A stretch of 64,000 nucleotides of DNA from contig CAMAQB010000006.1 in the NCBI GenBank assembly GCA_945860285.1, positions 1 to 64,000 on the forward strand. The letters run 5' to 3'. Positions within the stretch are counted from its first letter, which is position 1. Each line of letters begins with the position of its first letter. The stretch is from Akkermansia muciniphila (GTDB lineage Bacteria; Verrucomicrobiota; Verrucomicrobiia; Verrucomicrobiales; Akkermansiaceae). This document shows positions 1 to 7,928 of this stretch, piece after piece. The notes below the pieces were generated by a model. The model was not told the origin of the DNA. It worked only from the letters and a program-made list of their open reading frames with translations, and did not search any database. The translations under genes were made by a program, and so were the position numbers.

Positions 1-148
1 AAAACCTGGGAACGACACGAGGTCTGGCAATGAACTTGATCCGGCGGGAATCCACAAACAAAAGAGGAATCAAAGGACGAGTGAAGCGCGCAGGCTGGGA
101 TAACACCTACTTGGCGAAAATCCTCAAATTTTAAATGCGTTTGCCCTG
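1..148 (+). mobile_element. right end of an ISAs1-family-like insertion sequence (transposase C-terminus plus inverted repeat)
   Basis: The frame starting at base 3 is open from the window edge to a TAA at 132-134 and ends in residues such as GRVKRAGWDNTYLAKIL, a tail I associate with ISAs1-family DDE transposases. Fourteen bases after the stop the sequence reads TGCGTTTGCCCTG and ends at 148; read on the minus strand this starts CAGGG, the usual first bases of ISAs1-family terminal repeats. Only about 43 codons lie inside the window, so neither the catalytic residues nor the left end can be seen. The family call rests on the tail motif and the end sequence from memory. Whether the copy is intact depends on sequence to the left. 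Confidence 0.62.
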
Positions 149-204
149 CATTTGAGCCTATTTTAGCGTTGTAACTGCGGTTTCTAGGTTCATGATGTCG
201 AGTC

Positions 205-850
205 ATGAAACTTCTGCTTCAAGAACCTCTCCCTCACTTCCTCCTGCTGGGGGCCGCAATCTTTGTGGCCTAGCAGTCTGTCTGACTTAAAATTCCGCTC
301 AAAATCAATATGTGGACTTTCAGGTCGAGCTAACACTTGATTTGGTAGTTGATTTTCACTAATTTCTGAAATTAATGTATATCAGGATATCTAACGGTTA
401 GTATGGGGCCTTGCCGCCACAACATGCTGTATCGAAGGCGCTCAGACAGGCTTTATCTTTTGCTTTCTAAGTCCGACAGGCTGCTAAAGCTTCGTGTCGA
501 AACGTGCAGCGATGAACCGGGAAAAATCGTCATCACGCAGAGGCAGATCGATCACCTCGCGACCGGCTTCGCAAAGACCTGGCAGCGCCCGCCTGCGGAA
601 CAGGAGTTGACCGGCCTGATCCAAGAACATGTGCGCGAAGAGGTGTTCCGCCGTGAGGCGGTCGCGATGGGTATGGACAAGGACGACACCGTGATCCGAC
701 GGCGATTGCGGCAGAAGATGGAGTTTGTTTCCGACGACATCGCCGCGCAAACGGAACCGACCGAAGCCGACCTGAACGCTTATCTTCAAGAGCATGCCGA
801 TGCTTTTCGAATCGAACAACAGTTCACTTTCCAACAGGTCTATCTCAACC
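205..850 (+). pseudogene. parvulin-type (PpiC/SurA-like) peptidyl-prolyl isomerase, interrupted and truncated
   Basis: An ATG at 205 opens a membrane-anchor sequence (LLLQEPLPHFLLLGAAIFVA) typical of the start of a family of membrane-bound PpiC-type isomerases. It hits TAG exactly where a 216-bp palindrome-ended insert begins (271). After the insert the same frame resumes with SDEPGKIVITQRQIDHLA and a helical SurA_N-like region (LIQEHVREEVFRREAVAMGMDKDDTVIRRRLRQKMEF). It then reaches YLNPQKR near 850 and switches into unrelated sequence, so the catalytic parvulin domain is missing. Removing 271-486 restores an uninterrupted frame because 216 is divisible by three. The 290-residue ORF at 403-1275 is an artefact that reads out of the insert, through this remnant and into the HupE remnant. 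Function is certainly lost. Confidence 0.72.
271..486. mobile_element. 216-bp MITE-like insert with ~20-bp terminal inverted repeats
   Basis: The left end reads TAGCAGTCTGTCTGACTTA and the right end, on the other strand, TAGCAGCCTGTCGGACTTAG: 19-20 bp inverted repeats with two mismatches. The interior is AT-rich on its left half and holds no credible gene. Both ends carry TA, so a TA target duplication is possible, but precise removal of all 216 bp is what restores the host frame. The end sequence resembles ends I associate with IS1182-type elements; that assignment is uncertain. It is non-autonomous and would depend on a transposase encoded elsewhere. Confidence 0.66.
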
Positions 851-934
851 CGCAAAAGCGAAGCCAATCCCGACGGAGGGCTTCTTTCGATCGACGAACC
901 CGTTCACATCTCCAACGTCAAAAAACTGGGCTGA
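851..934 (+). pseudogene. fragment resembling the C-terminus of ribosomal protein L24
   Basis: In the frame CGC at 851 to TGA at 932-934 the translation is RKSEANPDGG then LLSIDEPVHISNVKKLG. This matches the conserved L24 ending (RK-S-NP-GG ... E-P-H-SNV). It overlaps in another frame with the end of the isomerase remnant, sharing the bases around CGCAAAAGCGA. It has no start and only 27 codons, so it is a displaced gene tail and not a working rplX. It was recognised by motif only; a chance match cannot be excluded without a search. Confidence 0.5.
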
Positions 935-954
935 ATTCCCCGTCGTTCCCCGGA

Positions 955-1268
955 ACGACAGGATTTTCCGCCCGCGCTCCTTGGCTGGTCGCATTCAGCT
1001 TTGGACTGATGCACGGTCTCGGTTTTGCCGGCGGCCTGAGCGAAGCAGGATTGCCCGTCGGTCATATACCCACTGCGTTGGCTTTCTTCAGCCTGGGCGT
1101 GGAGATCGGTCATTTTTTGTTCATCTCAACGGTTCTCGCTGTGACCGCTCTTATCCGCCGCATCCGGGTCACGATTCCCCGCTGGACAGAACTGATTTCA
1201 CCCTATACAATCGGCGGCGCGCGATGTTCTGGTTTCTGGAACGGAGTTTTTCCTTCGCCACTTTTTAA
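955..1268 (+). pseudogene. HupE/UreJ-family membrane protein remnant, 5'-truncated and frameshifted
   Basis: Residues such as WLVAFSFGLMHGLGFAGGL and GVEIGHFLFISTVLAVTALIRR are the C-terminal half of a HupE/UreJ-type integral membrane protein, a family of putative nickel or cobalt transporters. The start is missing, and upstream sequence belongs to other remnants. The frame follows the 403-1275 ORF to about 1225 (PYTIGGA). The natural ending (MFWFLERSFSFATF) is only found in the +1-shifted ORF ending at 1268, so there is also a frameshift. HupE-like genes often sit beside membrane-anchored PpiC genes, so the two remnants probably come from one decayed locus. Confidence 0.7.
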
Positions 1269-1271
1269 ATC

Positions 1272-2054
1272 ATGAAAACATACACAAGCCTTGTCATTGC
1301 CACACTTGCCGCGATCTCCGCAAGTCACGCGGAGGATTCCGATCTTGCCATGAAGTTGTCAAATCCCGTGGCCGACTTGATCAGTGTGCCGCTGCAGGGA
1401 AATTTCGAATCCGGCATTGGTCCAAGCGATGGCAATCGATTCACCTTGAACTTCCAGCCGGTCATTCCTATTTCCCTGAACAACGATTGGAATGTCATCT
1501 CCCGCACCATTCTTCCTTTCATCGACCAAAGTGGCATTCTCTCGAGCGGCGCGGCGGATGCCACGGGGCTCGGTGATACCGTGCAAAGCTTTTTCTTCTC
1601 GCCGAAATCCAGCGATCCGATCTGGGGCATCGGGCCGGTTTTCCTGCTTCCCACAGCGACCGACAATCTTCTTGGTGCCGATCAATTCGGTGTCGGTCCG
1701 ACAGCCGTGGTGCTCAAGCAGGACAAGGCCTGGACTTATGGCATTTTGGCAAACCACATCTGGGGTGTCGCCGGCGATGACGACGGTCCGGAAGTCAATG
1801 CCACCTTCCTGCAACCATTCGTATCCTACGCTCTAACGCCAACTACGATTCTAACATTCAACAGCGAATCCACCTATGACTGGGATAACGAGCAGTGGAC
1901 CATTCCCCTCTATCTGGGAATCAGCCAGATCATAAAGCTCGGAGATCAACCCGTAAGCATCTTCGGCGGCTTCCGTTATTTCGTCGAAAAGCCCACTGGC
2001 GCACCTGACTGGGGCATCCGCCTGGGCATGACATTCCTGTTTCCCAATAGCTGA
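1272..2054 (+). CDS. outer-membrane beta-barrel protein (transporter-like)
   Basis: The 260-residue protein begins with a cleavable signal peptide (MKTYTSLVIATLAAISASHA). It then shows alternating hydrophobic/aromatic beta-strand segments (FTLNFQPVIPISL, WGIGPVFLLPTATD, VSIFGGFRYFVEK) and closes with a terminal strand ending in F (WGIRLGMTFLFPNS). This pattern is that of the small outer-membrane barrels annotated as transporter or phenol-degradation MetA-like proteins; the substrate cannot be read from the sequence. It starts four bases after the HupE remnant and is followed 41 bp later by a second barrel gene. It looks intact. Family identity is moderate; outer-membrane location is well supported. 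Confidence 0.7.
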   Translation: MKTYTSLVIATLAAISASHAEDSDLAMKLSNPVADLISVPLQGNFESGIGPSDGNRFTLNFQPVIPISLNNDWNVISRTILPFIDQSGILSSGAADATGLGDTVQSFFFSPKSSDPIWGIGPVFLLPTATDNLLGADQFGVGPTAVVLKQDKAWTYGILANHIWGVAGDDDGPEVNATFLQPFVSYALTPTTILTFNSESTYDWDNEQWTIPLYLGISQIIKLGDQPVSIFGGFRYFVEKPTGAPDWGIRLGMTFLFPNS

Positions 2055-2095
2055 GATCAACCACAATCAACACACAAACCGACCGACAACAATCC

Positions 2096-2860
2096 ATGAA
2101 AGCGTCATCATTCACCGCCGCCCTGATCGCTCTCACTGCAGCACCCGTCCTGGCGGGAACAAGCACGGCGGTTGCACCGATCACTCCTGCTCCGGAGGAT
2201 ACATCCTGGCAGGTCCGCACCGCCATGTATGGCTGGGCGCAAGGACTGGAAGGCGACATCGGCATCAAGGCCATCACCACTCCGGTAGACATCGGCTTCG
2301 ACGACATCCTCGAAAACCTCGACATGGCATTCATGGGTGTGGTCGAAGTGAATCATGGTCGATGGGGCTTTCTCGCCGATCTGAACTATGCGAAAATCAG
2401 CGATAGTTTCGCGACACCGGCAGGCTACATCGCGCCGAGCCTCAAGTTTGAACAGAAGCAGTTCATGGGCAATTTTTTCCTAACCTATCAGGCTTACAAG
2501 GACGACAAGATGAGCCTTGGCATATTCGGCGGGGTCCGCGTGAACTCCCTGGATGTGAATTTCGCTCTCGATACCATCAGCCGCTCGTTTGACGACACCT
2601 GGGTGGATCCGGTCATCGGCGTCCGGTTCCAAAACGAACTCGGCGGCGGGTTCTTTTTCCGCGCCGTCGGCGACATTGGCGGTTTCGGTGTTTCCTCCGA
2701 ATTCACATGGCAAGCTATGGCGGCCCTTGGATACCGGACTTCGGAAAACAGCTCACTTCTTTTGGGCTATCGGGCGATCGGCACCGATTACACGAATGAT
2801 GGCTTTACCTACGACATCGTCGCCCACGGCGTGGCGTTGGGTTTTGAATACACATTCTGA
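2096..2860 (+). CDS. outer-membrane beta-barrel protein, function unknown
   Basis: The 254-residue product has an N-terminal signal (MKASSFTAALIALTAAPVLA) followed by repeated amphipathic beta strands (WQVRTAMYGWAQGLEGDIGI, MAFMGVVEVNHGRWGFLADLNYAKI, MSLGIFGGVRVNSLDVNF). The last strand, GVALGFEYTF, ends in phenylalanine as expected for recognition by the BAM assembly machinery. It resembles eight-to-ten-strand outer-membrane proteins. It follows the previous barrel gene with a short spacer and precedes another secreted protein at 3003, so the three may form one envelope transcription unit. No ligand can be inferred. Confidence 0.68.
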   Translation: MKASSFTAALIALTAAPVLAGTSTAVAPITPAPEDTSWQVRTAMYGWAQGLEGDIGIKAITTPVDIGFDDILENLDMAFMGVVEVNHGRWGFLADLNYAKISDSFATPAGYIAPSLKFEQKQFMGNFFLTYQAYKDDKMSLGIFGGVRVNSLDVNFALDTISRSFDDTWVDPVIGVRFQNELGGGFFFRAVGDIGGFGVSSEFTWQAMAALGYRTSENSSLLLGYRAIGTDYTNDGFTYDIVAHGVALGFEYTF

Positions 2861-3002
2861 TCCGCCCGGAACAAAAAATTTTACTGCATTGCAAAAATTC
2901 TGTGCTATTTCTTGGTGGCAAATGGCTCAGAGCGTCATCCCCTACTTGTCTCACAGGCAAGAGGATTGGTATTGTGGACTCAAACAAGAAACCGACAAAC
3001 AA

Positions 3003-3950
3003 ATGAAACGACAACAACAACTGAAACTCGGCATCGCGATCGCGATGTTCGCCTGTCCCGTACTCCGGGCTGAGGAGCCGGAAGCCAAAGCCGCAGAAAC
3101 GGTCGAGGAAACATCACCTGAAATCGCGGGCCTTGAAAAAACGGCGGCCGACTTCATCGTGGCCTACAACAACAACGATGCCGCCGCCCTCGCCGGCCTT
3201 TTCACAGAACAAGGGGAAGTGGCCGATCTTGAAGCAAAGGATGTGACCACCGGACGCAAGCAAATCCAGGCCCGTTACGAAGAAATTTTTGCTGAAGAAA
3301 AGGTCCCCGCACTGGCGATCGAAGTGGAGTCGGTGCGACTGGTCGGCACCAATCTGGCTTTGGAGGACGGCACGCTGCACTTCACGGCAGAGGGAGAGGA
3401 TGCCCCTGCGAAATCAGCAACCTACTCCGCCGTGTTGCAAAAAAATGCAGAGGGAGCATGGCAGATTGCCAGCACCCGACAACTGCAGGATGTCACCAGC
3501 CCTGCCGGACACCTGGCCGATCTGGCTTCAAGTCTCAAGGGAGATTGGACCGGTCAAAAAGATGGCACCCGCCTCGATCTCGCCTTCGGCTGGGACGATT
3601 CCGGCCAAGCGGTGACGGGCCTGCTTCTCGTCAGCAAAGCCGATGCTAAACCCATCAAAACAAACATTCGTTTCGCGTGGGATGCGGCACGCAAAACGAT
3701 TTCTTGCTGGACTTTTGACGACGCCGGCGGCTTTGCCAAGGCCGACTGGACGCCAATCGAAGGCGGTTGGCAAATCCGCACCGAGGGCACCACAGCCGAC
3801 GGCGAAACCATGAGCGCGAATCAAACGCTGGTTTTCGAAGGCAAGGATGCCTACAACTGGTCAGGCAAGGATCGTTTGATCGACGGCCAGAGCCAGCCCG
3901 ACACGAGTGTGCGGATCGTCCGCCAGAGCCCCGAACCCGCCGCCGAATAA
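3003..3950 (+). CDS. secreted protein with an NTF2/SnoaL-like domain
   Basis: The ORF track starts at 2589 inside the upstream gene. The ATG at 3003 is preferred because it begins a clean signal peptide (MKRQQQLKLGIAIAMFACPVLRA), giving 315 residues. Residues about 40-165 (FIVAYNNNDAAALAGLFTEQGEV to WQIASTRQL) have the layout of a SnoaL/NTF2-like fold, seen in periplasmic proteins annotated as SgcJ/EcaC family oxidoreductase-like. The C-terminal ~150 residues (GDWTGQKDGTRLDLAFGW...) form a second beta-rich domain I do not recognise. It probably acts in the periplasm. No catalytic motif is visible, so no reaction is proposed. Confidence 0.68.
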   Translation: MKRQQQLKLGIAIAMFACPVLRAEEPEAKAAETVEETSPEIAGLEKTAADFIVAYNNNDAAALAGLFTEQGEVADLEAKDVTTGRKQIQARYEEIFAEEKVPALAIEVESVRLVGTNLALEDGTLHFTAEGEDAPAKSATYSAVLQKNAEGAWQIASTRQLQDVTSPAGHLADLASSLKGDWTGQKDGTRLDLAFGWDDSGQAVTGLLLVSKADAKPIKTNIRFAWDAARKTISCWTFDDAGGFAKADWTPIEGGWQIRTEGTTADGETMSANQTLVFEGKDAYNWSGKDRLIDGQSQPDTSVRIVRQSPEPAAE

Positions 3951-3974
3951 ACACCTTCAACTTCCCGCTGAATT

Positions 3975-6140
3975 ATGAAACTTATCATTACAACCCTGTC
4001 CGCAATCCTTGGACTTTCCTGCTTTGCCCAAACCGCGGAAGCCCGTTCTTTCGGAGGTTCAGGATCGAGCGGGCGTTCGGCCTCGGCCAGCCGCCCCTCT
4101 TCGTCCAACCGTTCCGCATCGACCAGTCGCAGTCCTTCTACCGGTTCGAAAATCGAACGTCCGACGAGTCGTCCCGCTCCAAAACCGGCTACGCAGATCT
4201 CCTCGCAACCATCCACCCGCCCCGCTTCGAAACCTGCGACTCTGCCTAGTTCCCGACCATCAGTCGAACGTCCATCGCCCCAGCCCAGCACCAGGCCTTC
4301 AACCGAACGGCCTACCACGCTTCCCAGCAATCGCCCTTCACCCGAACGGCCTACCACGCTTCCCGGCAATCGCCCTTCACCCGATCGGCCTACCACGCTT
4401 CCAGGCAATCGCCCTTCACCCGATCGGCCTACCACGCTTCCCGGCAATCGCCCTTCACCCGATCGGCCTACCACGCTTCCCAGCAATCGCCCATCACCCG
4501 AACGGCCTTCCACGCTTCCCGGCAACCGCCCTTTGCCGGAACGGCCTTCCACCTTGCCTGGCCAGGTTCCGGACCGATATCCGAACCTCAACCGACCAGG
4601 CAACGGCGGCGATGCCCCACTGGCCAATCGCCCGAATCAAAATCGTCCGGCCACTCTGCCAGGTATGGTCACCTACCCCAACCGCCCCGGCATTGACAAT
4701 GGCTTCAACAACGGCAACCGCCCGAACATCGGGAATATCAATCGTCCCAACAACGACATCGTCAACATCAACAAAGGCGGCAACACCTTTAACAAAGGCG
4801 GCAACACCTATAACAATGTCCATATCGACAAGGTCAACGTCGGTGGTCACAACGTCGGCCTCAACCGCCCGGTGACTCTGCCGGCTAATACGGGACGATG
4901 GGACAACAACAAATGGGGCGGCAACAGCGGTGTCTGGGGCAACAATGTGAACATCGGCAACAATGTGAACATCAACGTCAACAACAATTTCCACCACAAC
5001 GTCAACTATTCCTATCGTCCCAACTACTGGGGCAATCGACCCTGGTGGGGTGCCGGAGACTGCCACAACTGGCACCATGGCCACTGGGGTTACGGCTGGA
5101 ACAGCAACTACTATCACAATCACTGGTACTACCATAACGACAATGACTTCGCCAGCGGCTTCATGTGGGGCATCGCGGTCTGGAGTCTCGGCAACATGGT
5201 TTACGACATGGGCTACCAGTCGTACAAGAATCCCTATCCCGCCCCAACGGTGCAATACAACGATTCCAAGTCGACGATCAACTACAGCCAACCGGTGTCG
5301 GTTGTTGCCGCCGCCAATCCCCCGGGCGACGAACAAACCACGAAGATCGCCGAAGCAAAGTCGACCGAAGCGATGAACCGCTCGCGCGCCGCTTTCAAGA
5401 AAGGCGATTACGTATCCGCGATGTCCGCTGTGGATGAAGCCCTCGGCCACACGCCGGGAGATGTCACCCTGCACGAATACCGCGCCCTGGTGCTTTTCGC
5501 ACTGGGCAAATACGCCGATGCCGCCGGAGTGCTCAACCCTGTGCTCGCCTCCGGCCCGGGTTGGGGCTGGGAAACGATGGTGGACTTCTACAACTCATCC
5601 ACCACCTACAGCGACCAACTGCGCAAGCTCGAAGCCTATGTGAAGGCGAAACCGGACGGAGCCGAGGGTCATTTCCTGCTCGGCTACCACTACCTGGTCT
5701 CCGATTACATGGAGCAAGCCTATGAGCAATTCGACAAGACCGCGAAATTGCAGCCGGCTGATTCCATCGCCCGCCAGCTCCGCGATCTGACCAAGAGTTC
5801 CCTGCCCGACAACGGCGACACCGACACAGCTCCGCCTGTCAAACCACCGACGGTTGCCAGCGAGAAACTTGTCGGAACATGGGTAAGTGATCGTGGCAAG
5901 GATGGCAAGGTCACCTTCACCATGGTAGCCGACGGCAACTACACCTGGTCTTACATGAACGAAGGCAAGTCGACCGAGCTCAAAGGCACCTATGGTCTCA
6001 ATGACAAGGGCCTGCTGGTCCTCAGTTCGGACGATTCGCAAATGATCTCGGAAGTAACGATGCCCAGCGATAAGCAGATGCAGTTCGTCCTCATTGGCGC
6101 TCCCGACGGCGACCCTGGTCTGGCATTCGTGAAAAACTGA
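3975..6140 (+). CDS. secreted Pro/Asn-rich repeat protein with TPR region
   Basis: The 721-residue protein has a signal peptide (MKLIITTLSAILGLSCFAQTAEA) and then a long low-complexity region: Ser/Arg/Pro-rich, then six 13-residue repeats of the type NRPSPDRPTTLPG (about residues 119-196). Asn/Gly-rich and His/Trp/Tyr-rich stretches follow (NNVNIGNNVNINVNNNFHHN, WHHGHWGYGW). Residues about 455-600 form tetratricopeptide-like helices (AFKKGDYVSAMSAVDEALGHTPGDVTLHEYRALV), and the last ~90 residues resemble a small lipocalin-like barrel (LVGTWVSDRGKDGKVTFTM). The architecture suggests an extracytoplasmic scaffold or matrix protein; TPRs bind other proteins. It starts 24 bp after the previous stop and is followed by a hairpin terminator. 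Confidence 0.68.
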   Translation: MKLIITTLSAILGLSCFAQTAEARSFGGSGSSGRSASASRPSSSNRSASTSRSPSTGSKIERPTSRPAPKPATQISSQPSTRPASKPATLPSSRPSVERPSPQPSTRPSTERPTTLPSNRPSPERPTTLPGNRPSPDRPTTLPGNRPSPDRPTTLPGNRPSPDRPTTLPSNRPSPERPSTLPGNRPLPERPSTLPGQVPDRYPNLNRPGNGGDAPLANRPNQNRPATLPGMVTYPNRPGIDNGFNNGNRPNIGNINRPNNDIVNINKGGNTFNKGGNTYNNVHIDKVNVGGHNVGLNRPVTLPANTGRWDNNKWGGNSGVWGNNVNIGNNVNINVNNNFHHNVNYSYRPNYWGNRPWWGAGDCHNWHHGHWGYGWNSNYYHNHWYYHNDNDFASGFMWGIAVWSLGNMVYDMGYQSYKNPYPAPTVQYNDSKSTINYSQPVSVVAAANPPGDEQTTKIAEAKSTEAMNRSRAAFKKGDYVSAMSAVDEALGHTPGDVTLHEYRALVLFALGKYADAAGVLNPVLASGPGWGWETMVDFYNSSTTYSDQLRKLEAYVKAKPDGAEGHFLLGYHYLVSDYMEQAYEQFDKTAKLQPADSIARQLRDLTKSSLPDNGDTDTAPPVKPPTVASEKLVGTWVSDRGKDGKVTFTMVADGNYTWSYMNEGKSTELKGTYGLNDKGLLVLSSDDSQMISEVTMPSDKQMQFVLIGAPDGDPGLAFVKN
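4329..4562 (+). repeat. six tandem 39-bp in-frame repeats
   Basis: Six consecutive copies of a 39-bp unit (consensus start AATCGCCCTTCACCCGATCG) encode NRPS/LP-D/E-RPTTLPG. The central copies are nearly identical at DNA level, while the first and last carry substitutions (E for D, S for T, LP for SP). The unit length is a multiple of three, so gain or loss of copies keeps the frame. High identity between neighbouring copies makes this a likely site of copy-number variation between strains. Confidence 0.9.
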
Positions 6141-6175
6141 GCTTCACGTCAGGCCGGCTGCAACGGCACAATCAG

Positions 6176-6215
6176 GCATGCCCATCGTGCACCGGCGGAT
6201 GGGCATGCTTCATTT
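6176..6215 (+). terminator. probable intrinsic terminator after the repeat/TPR gene
   Basis: GCATGCCCATC (6176-6186) and GATGGGCATGC (6198-6208) form a perfect 11-bp stem with an 11-nt loop, followed by TTCATTT. It starts 36 bp after the stop at 6140 and ends 36 bp before the next ATG. The T-tract is short and interrupted, so termination may be partial. Confidence 0.6.
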
Positions 6216-6250
6216 AGAAAATTCAATTCTTCCATCACTGTTCTACTCAA

Positions 6251-7897
6251 ATGAAAATAAGCAAACGACCACTCCCTCTTCTCCTGGCAACAATCTGCAC
6301 CCTCACCGTGGTGGCATGCTCCGACTATTCCTCCGTCACGCTGTGCCGCCCGAAATACAAACCTGTGACTGTTGTCGGCCAATCCATCGCCCGGGCTTTT
6401 GAGCACGACCAAAGCCAGCCGATGGTGGCACTGGGAGAATACCTCGACGCAGTGAAAACGTCGTCGCGCATCCTGCAGAAAAATCCGGGCGATAACCATG
6501 CGCGCAATGATTACAATTTCGCCGTCGGCCGCATCGTCACCACCATCAGTGACTACAAGCTGGATCCCTGGCATCAACCGTTGCGCGTTCCCGCACCCGC
6601 TGGAGGTGAATATGTTCTTACGCACAAGCTCGATCCGCGCCCACAGCGGAATCCCGCACTATATGATTTCACCTCGGCCGATCAATTCGATGTCAAAGGC
6701 AAGTATGTGGATCAACGGGAAACAAAAACCGGAATCGGTGCGCCAGTGGTGGCGGTCGGACGAAACATCAACCAAGCCGCCCGCAATGATTTTGGCATGG
6801 ATAAAATTTACTACGGCATGACTGCCATAGCGCGTATTGATAGTGCGAACAAGTGTTACTTGTCCTTCGAAGATCCATTGAGCACGGAAACAGTGAGTCT
6901 CGACGGTCGCAGCTATCCATTGGCAGCGGACTACACGGTGCCCTTGGCCGTCATGCTGGCGCGCGAAGACCCGAAAAAGAGAGAGCTTGCGCGTCTGTTG
7001 GATCCTCAAAAATATGCGGATACCGCGCGCATTATGCGCCTGCAGCCCTATGACCCCTCAAAACAAGTGGTGCTATGCATCCACGGACTCAAGGACACCC
7101 CCGCCACGTGGACGCCGCTGCTCAACGCCATGCGGGCCGATCCGCAAATCCGCAAGCGCTATCAGTTCTGGTTCTACAGCTACCCCAGCGGCTACCCCTA
7201 TCCCTATTCTGCGGCGATCCTGAGGGACCAGCTGGATGGCATTGAAAAACGCTATCCGCTCAATCAAAAAATGGTGGTCATCGGCCACAGCATGGGGGGA
7301 ATGATCACCCGCCTGATGTTGACCGACAGCGGTGACACGCTGTGGAAGTCAACCATTGGCAAATCTCCGGAAAGCCTGAAATGTTCAGCGGAAACGCGGA
7401 AGCTGGTGACCGATTCGCTGATTTTCAAACATCGCCCGGAGGTGGGTCGCGCGATCTTCATCGCCTCACCTCACCGGGGCAGTGATCTGGCTTCCAATTG
7501 GATGGGGCGAATGGCCTCCAAGCTGGTGAAAAGCCCGTTCACAATCTTGAAAGCCGGCGCGGAAGTTCTCGGCTCGATCACCACCACACAAGGCGAAACG
7601 ATTCCCGCCAAGATGCCGAACAGCGTGGACACCCTGTCCCCGAACAACCGTTTTGTGGTGGCTGTCAACACCCTTCCCCTGACCAAGGGCGTGCCCTATC
7701 ACACGATCATGGGCGACCGCGGCAAGGGCGGCAACAAGGACCACACCAAACCGATCAGCAGCGATGGAATCGTGCCTTACTGGAGCAGCCATCTCGACGG
7801 GGCAAAAAGCGAGTTGATTGTTCCCTCCGGCCACGGGGCGCATCAAGATCCCCAGGCCATCCAAGAAGTGCGGAGGATTCTGCTACAGTCGCGATAA
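6251..7897 (+). CDS. putative lipoprotein alpha/beta hydrolase
   Basis: The 548-residue product starts with a lipoprotein signal ending in VVAC (Cys about residue 23), so it is probably lipid-anchored. Residues ~270 onward form an alpha/beta hydrolase: oxyanion-side motif VVLCIHGLKDTP, nucleophile elbow GHSMGG, and candidate acid and histidine in SSDGIVPYWSSH and PSGHGAHQDP near the C-terminus. The segment ASPHRGSDLAS resembles lipases and palmitoyl-thioesterase-like enzymes that act on bulky lipids. The N-terminal ~250 residues are less conserved and may be a lid or binding domain. Likely activity is ester hydrolysis at the envelope; the substrate is unknown. It is followed 31 bp later by a DUF4105 gene. 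Confidence 0.75.
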   Translation: MKISKRPLPLLLATICTLTVVACSDYSSVTLCRPKYKPVTVVGQSIARAFEHDQSQPMVALGEYLDAVKTSSRILQKNPGDNHARNDYNFAVGRIVTTISDYKLDPWHQPLRVPAPAGGEYVLTHKLDPRPQRNPALYDFTSADQFDVKGKYVDQRETKTGIGAPVVAVGRNINQAARNDFGMDKIYYGMTAIARIDSANKCYLSFEDPLSTETVSLDGRSYPLAADYTVPLAVMLAREDPKKRELARLLDPQKYADTARIMRLQPYDPSKQVVLCIHGLKDTPATWTPLLNAMRADPQIRKRYQFWFYSYPSGYPYPYSAAILRDQLDGIEKRYPLNQKMVVIGHSMGGMITRLMLTDSGDTLWKSTIGKSPESLKCSAETRKLVTDSLIFKHRPEVGRAIFIASPHRGSDLASNWMGRMASKLVKSPFTILKAGAEVLGSITTTQGETIPAKMPNSVDTLSPNNRFVVAVNTLPLTKGVPYHTIMGDRGKGGNKDHTKPISSDGIVPYWSSHLDGAKSELIVPSGHGAHQDPQAIQEVRRILLQSR

Positions 7898-7928
7898 TCC
7901 TCCATACCGGCAAAAATCACCAGCACCC

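Noticed and set aside
403-1275. 290-residue ORF given in the track
   Set aside because: It reads from the MITE-like insert through the isomerase remnant, an L24-like segment in the wrong frame and the HupE remnant; it is a fusion of pseudogene pieces and not a gene.
2589-3950. 453-residue version of the NTF2-like protein
   Set aside because: Its first 138 residues are out-of-frame translation of the upstream barrel gene and intergenic DNA; the ATG at 3003 starts a proper signal peptide.
4329-4562. possible CRISPR array
   Set aside because: The repeats are directly tandem without unique spacers and encode an in-frame peptide repeat; no cas gene is present.
4494-5474. 326-residue antisense ORF over the repeat/TPR gene
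   Set aside because: Val/Ile/Asp-rich translation produced by the complementary strand of Asn/His codons; no start context or domain.
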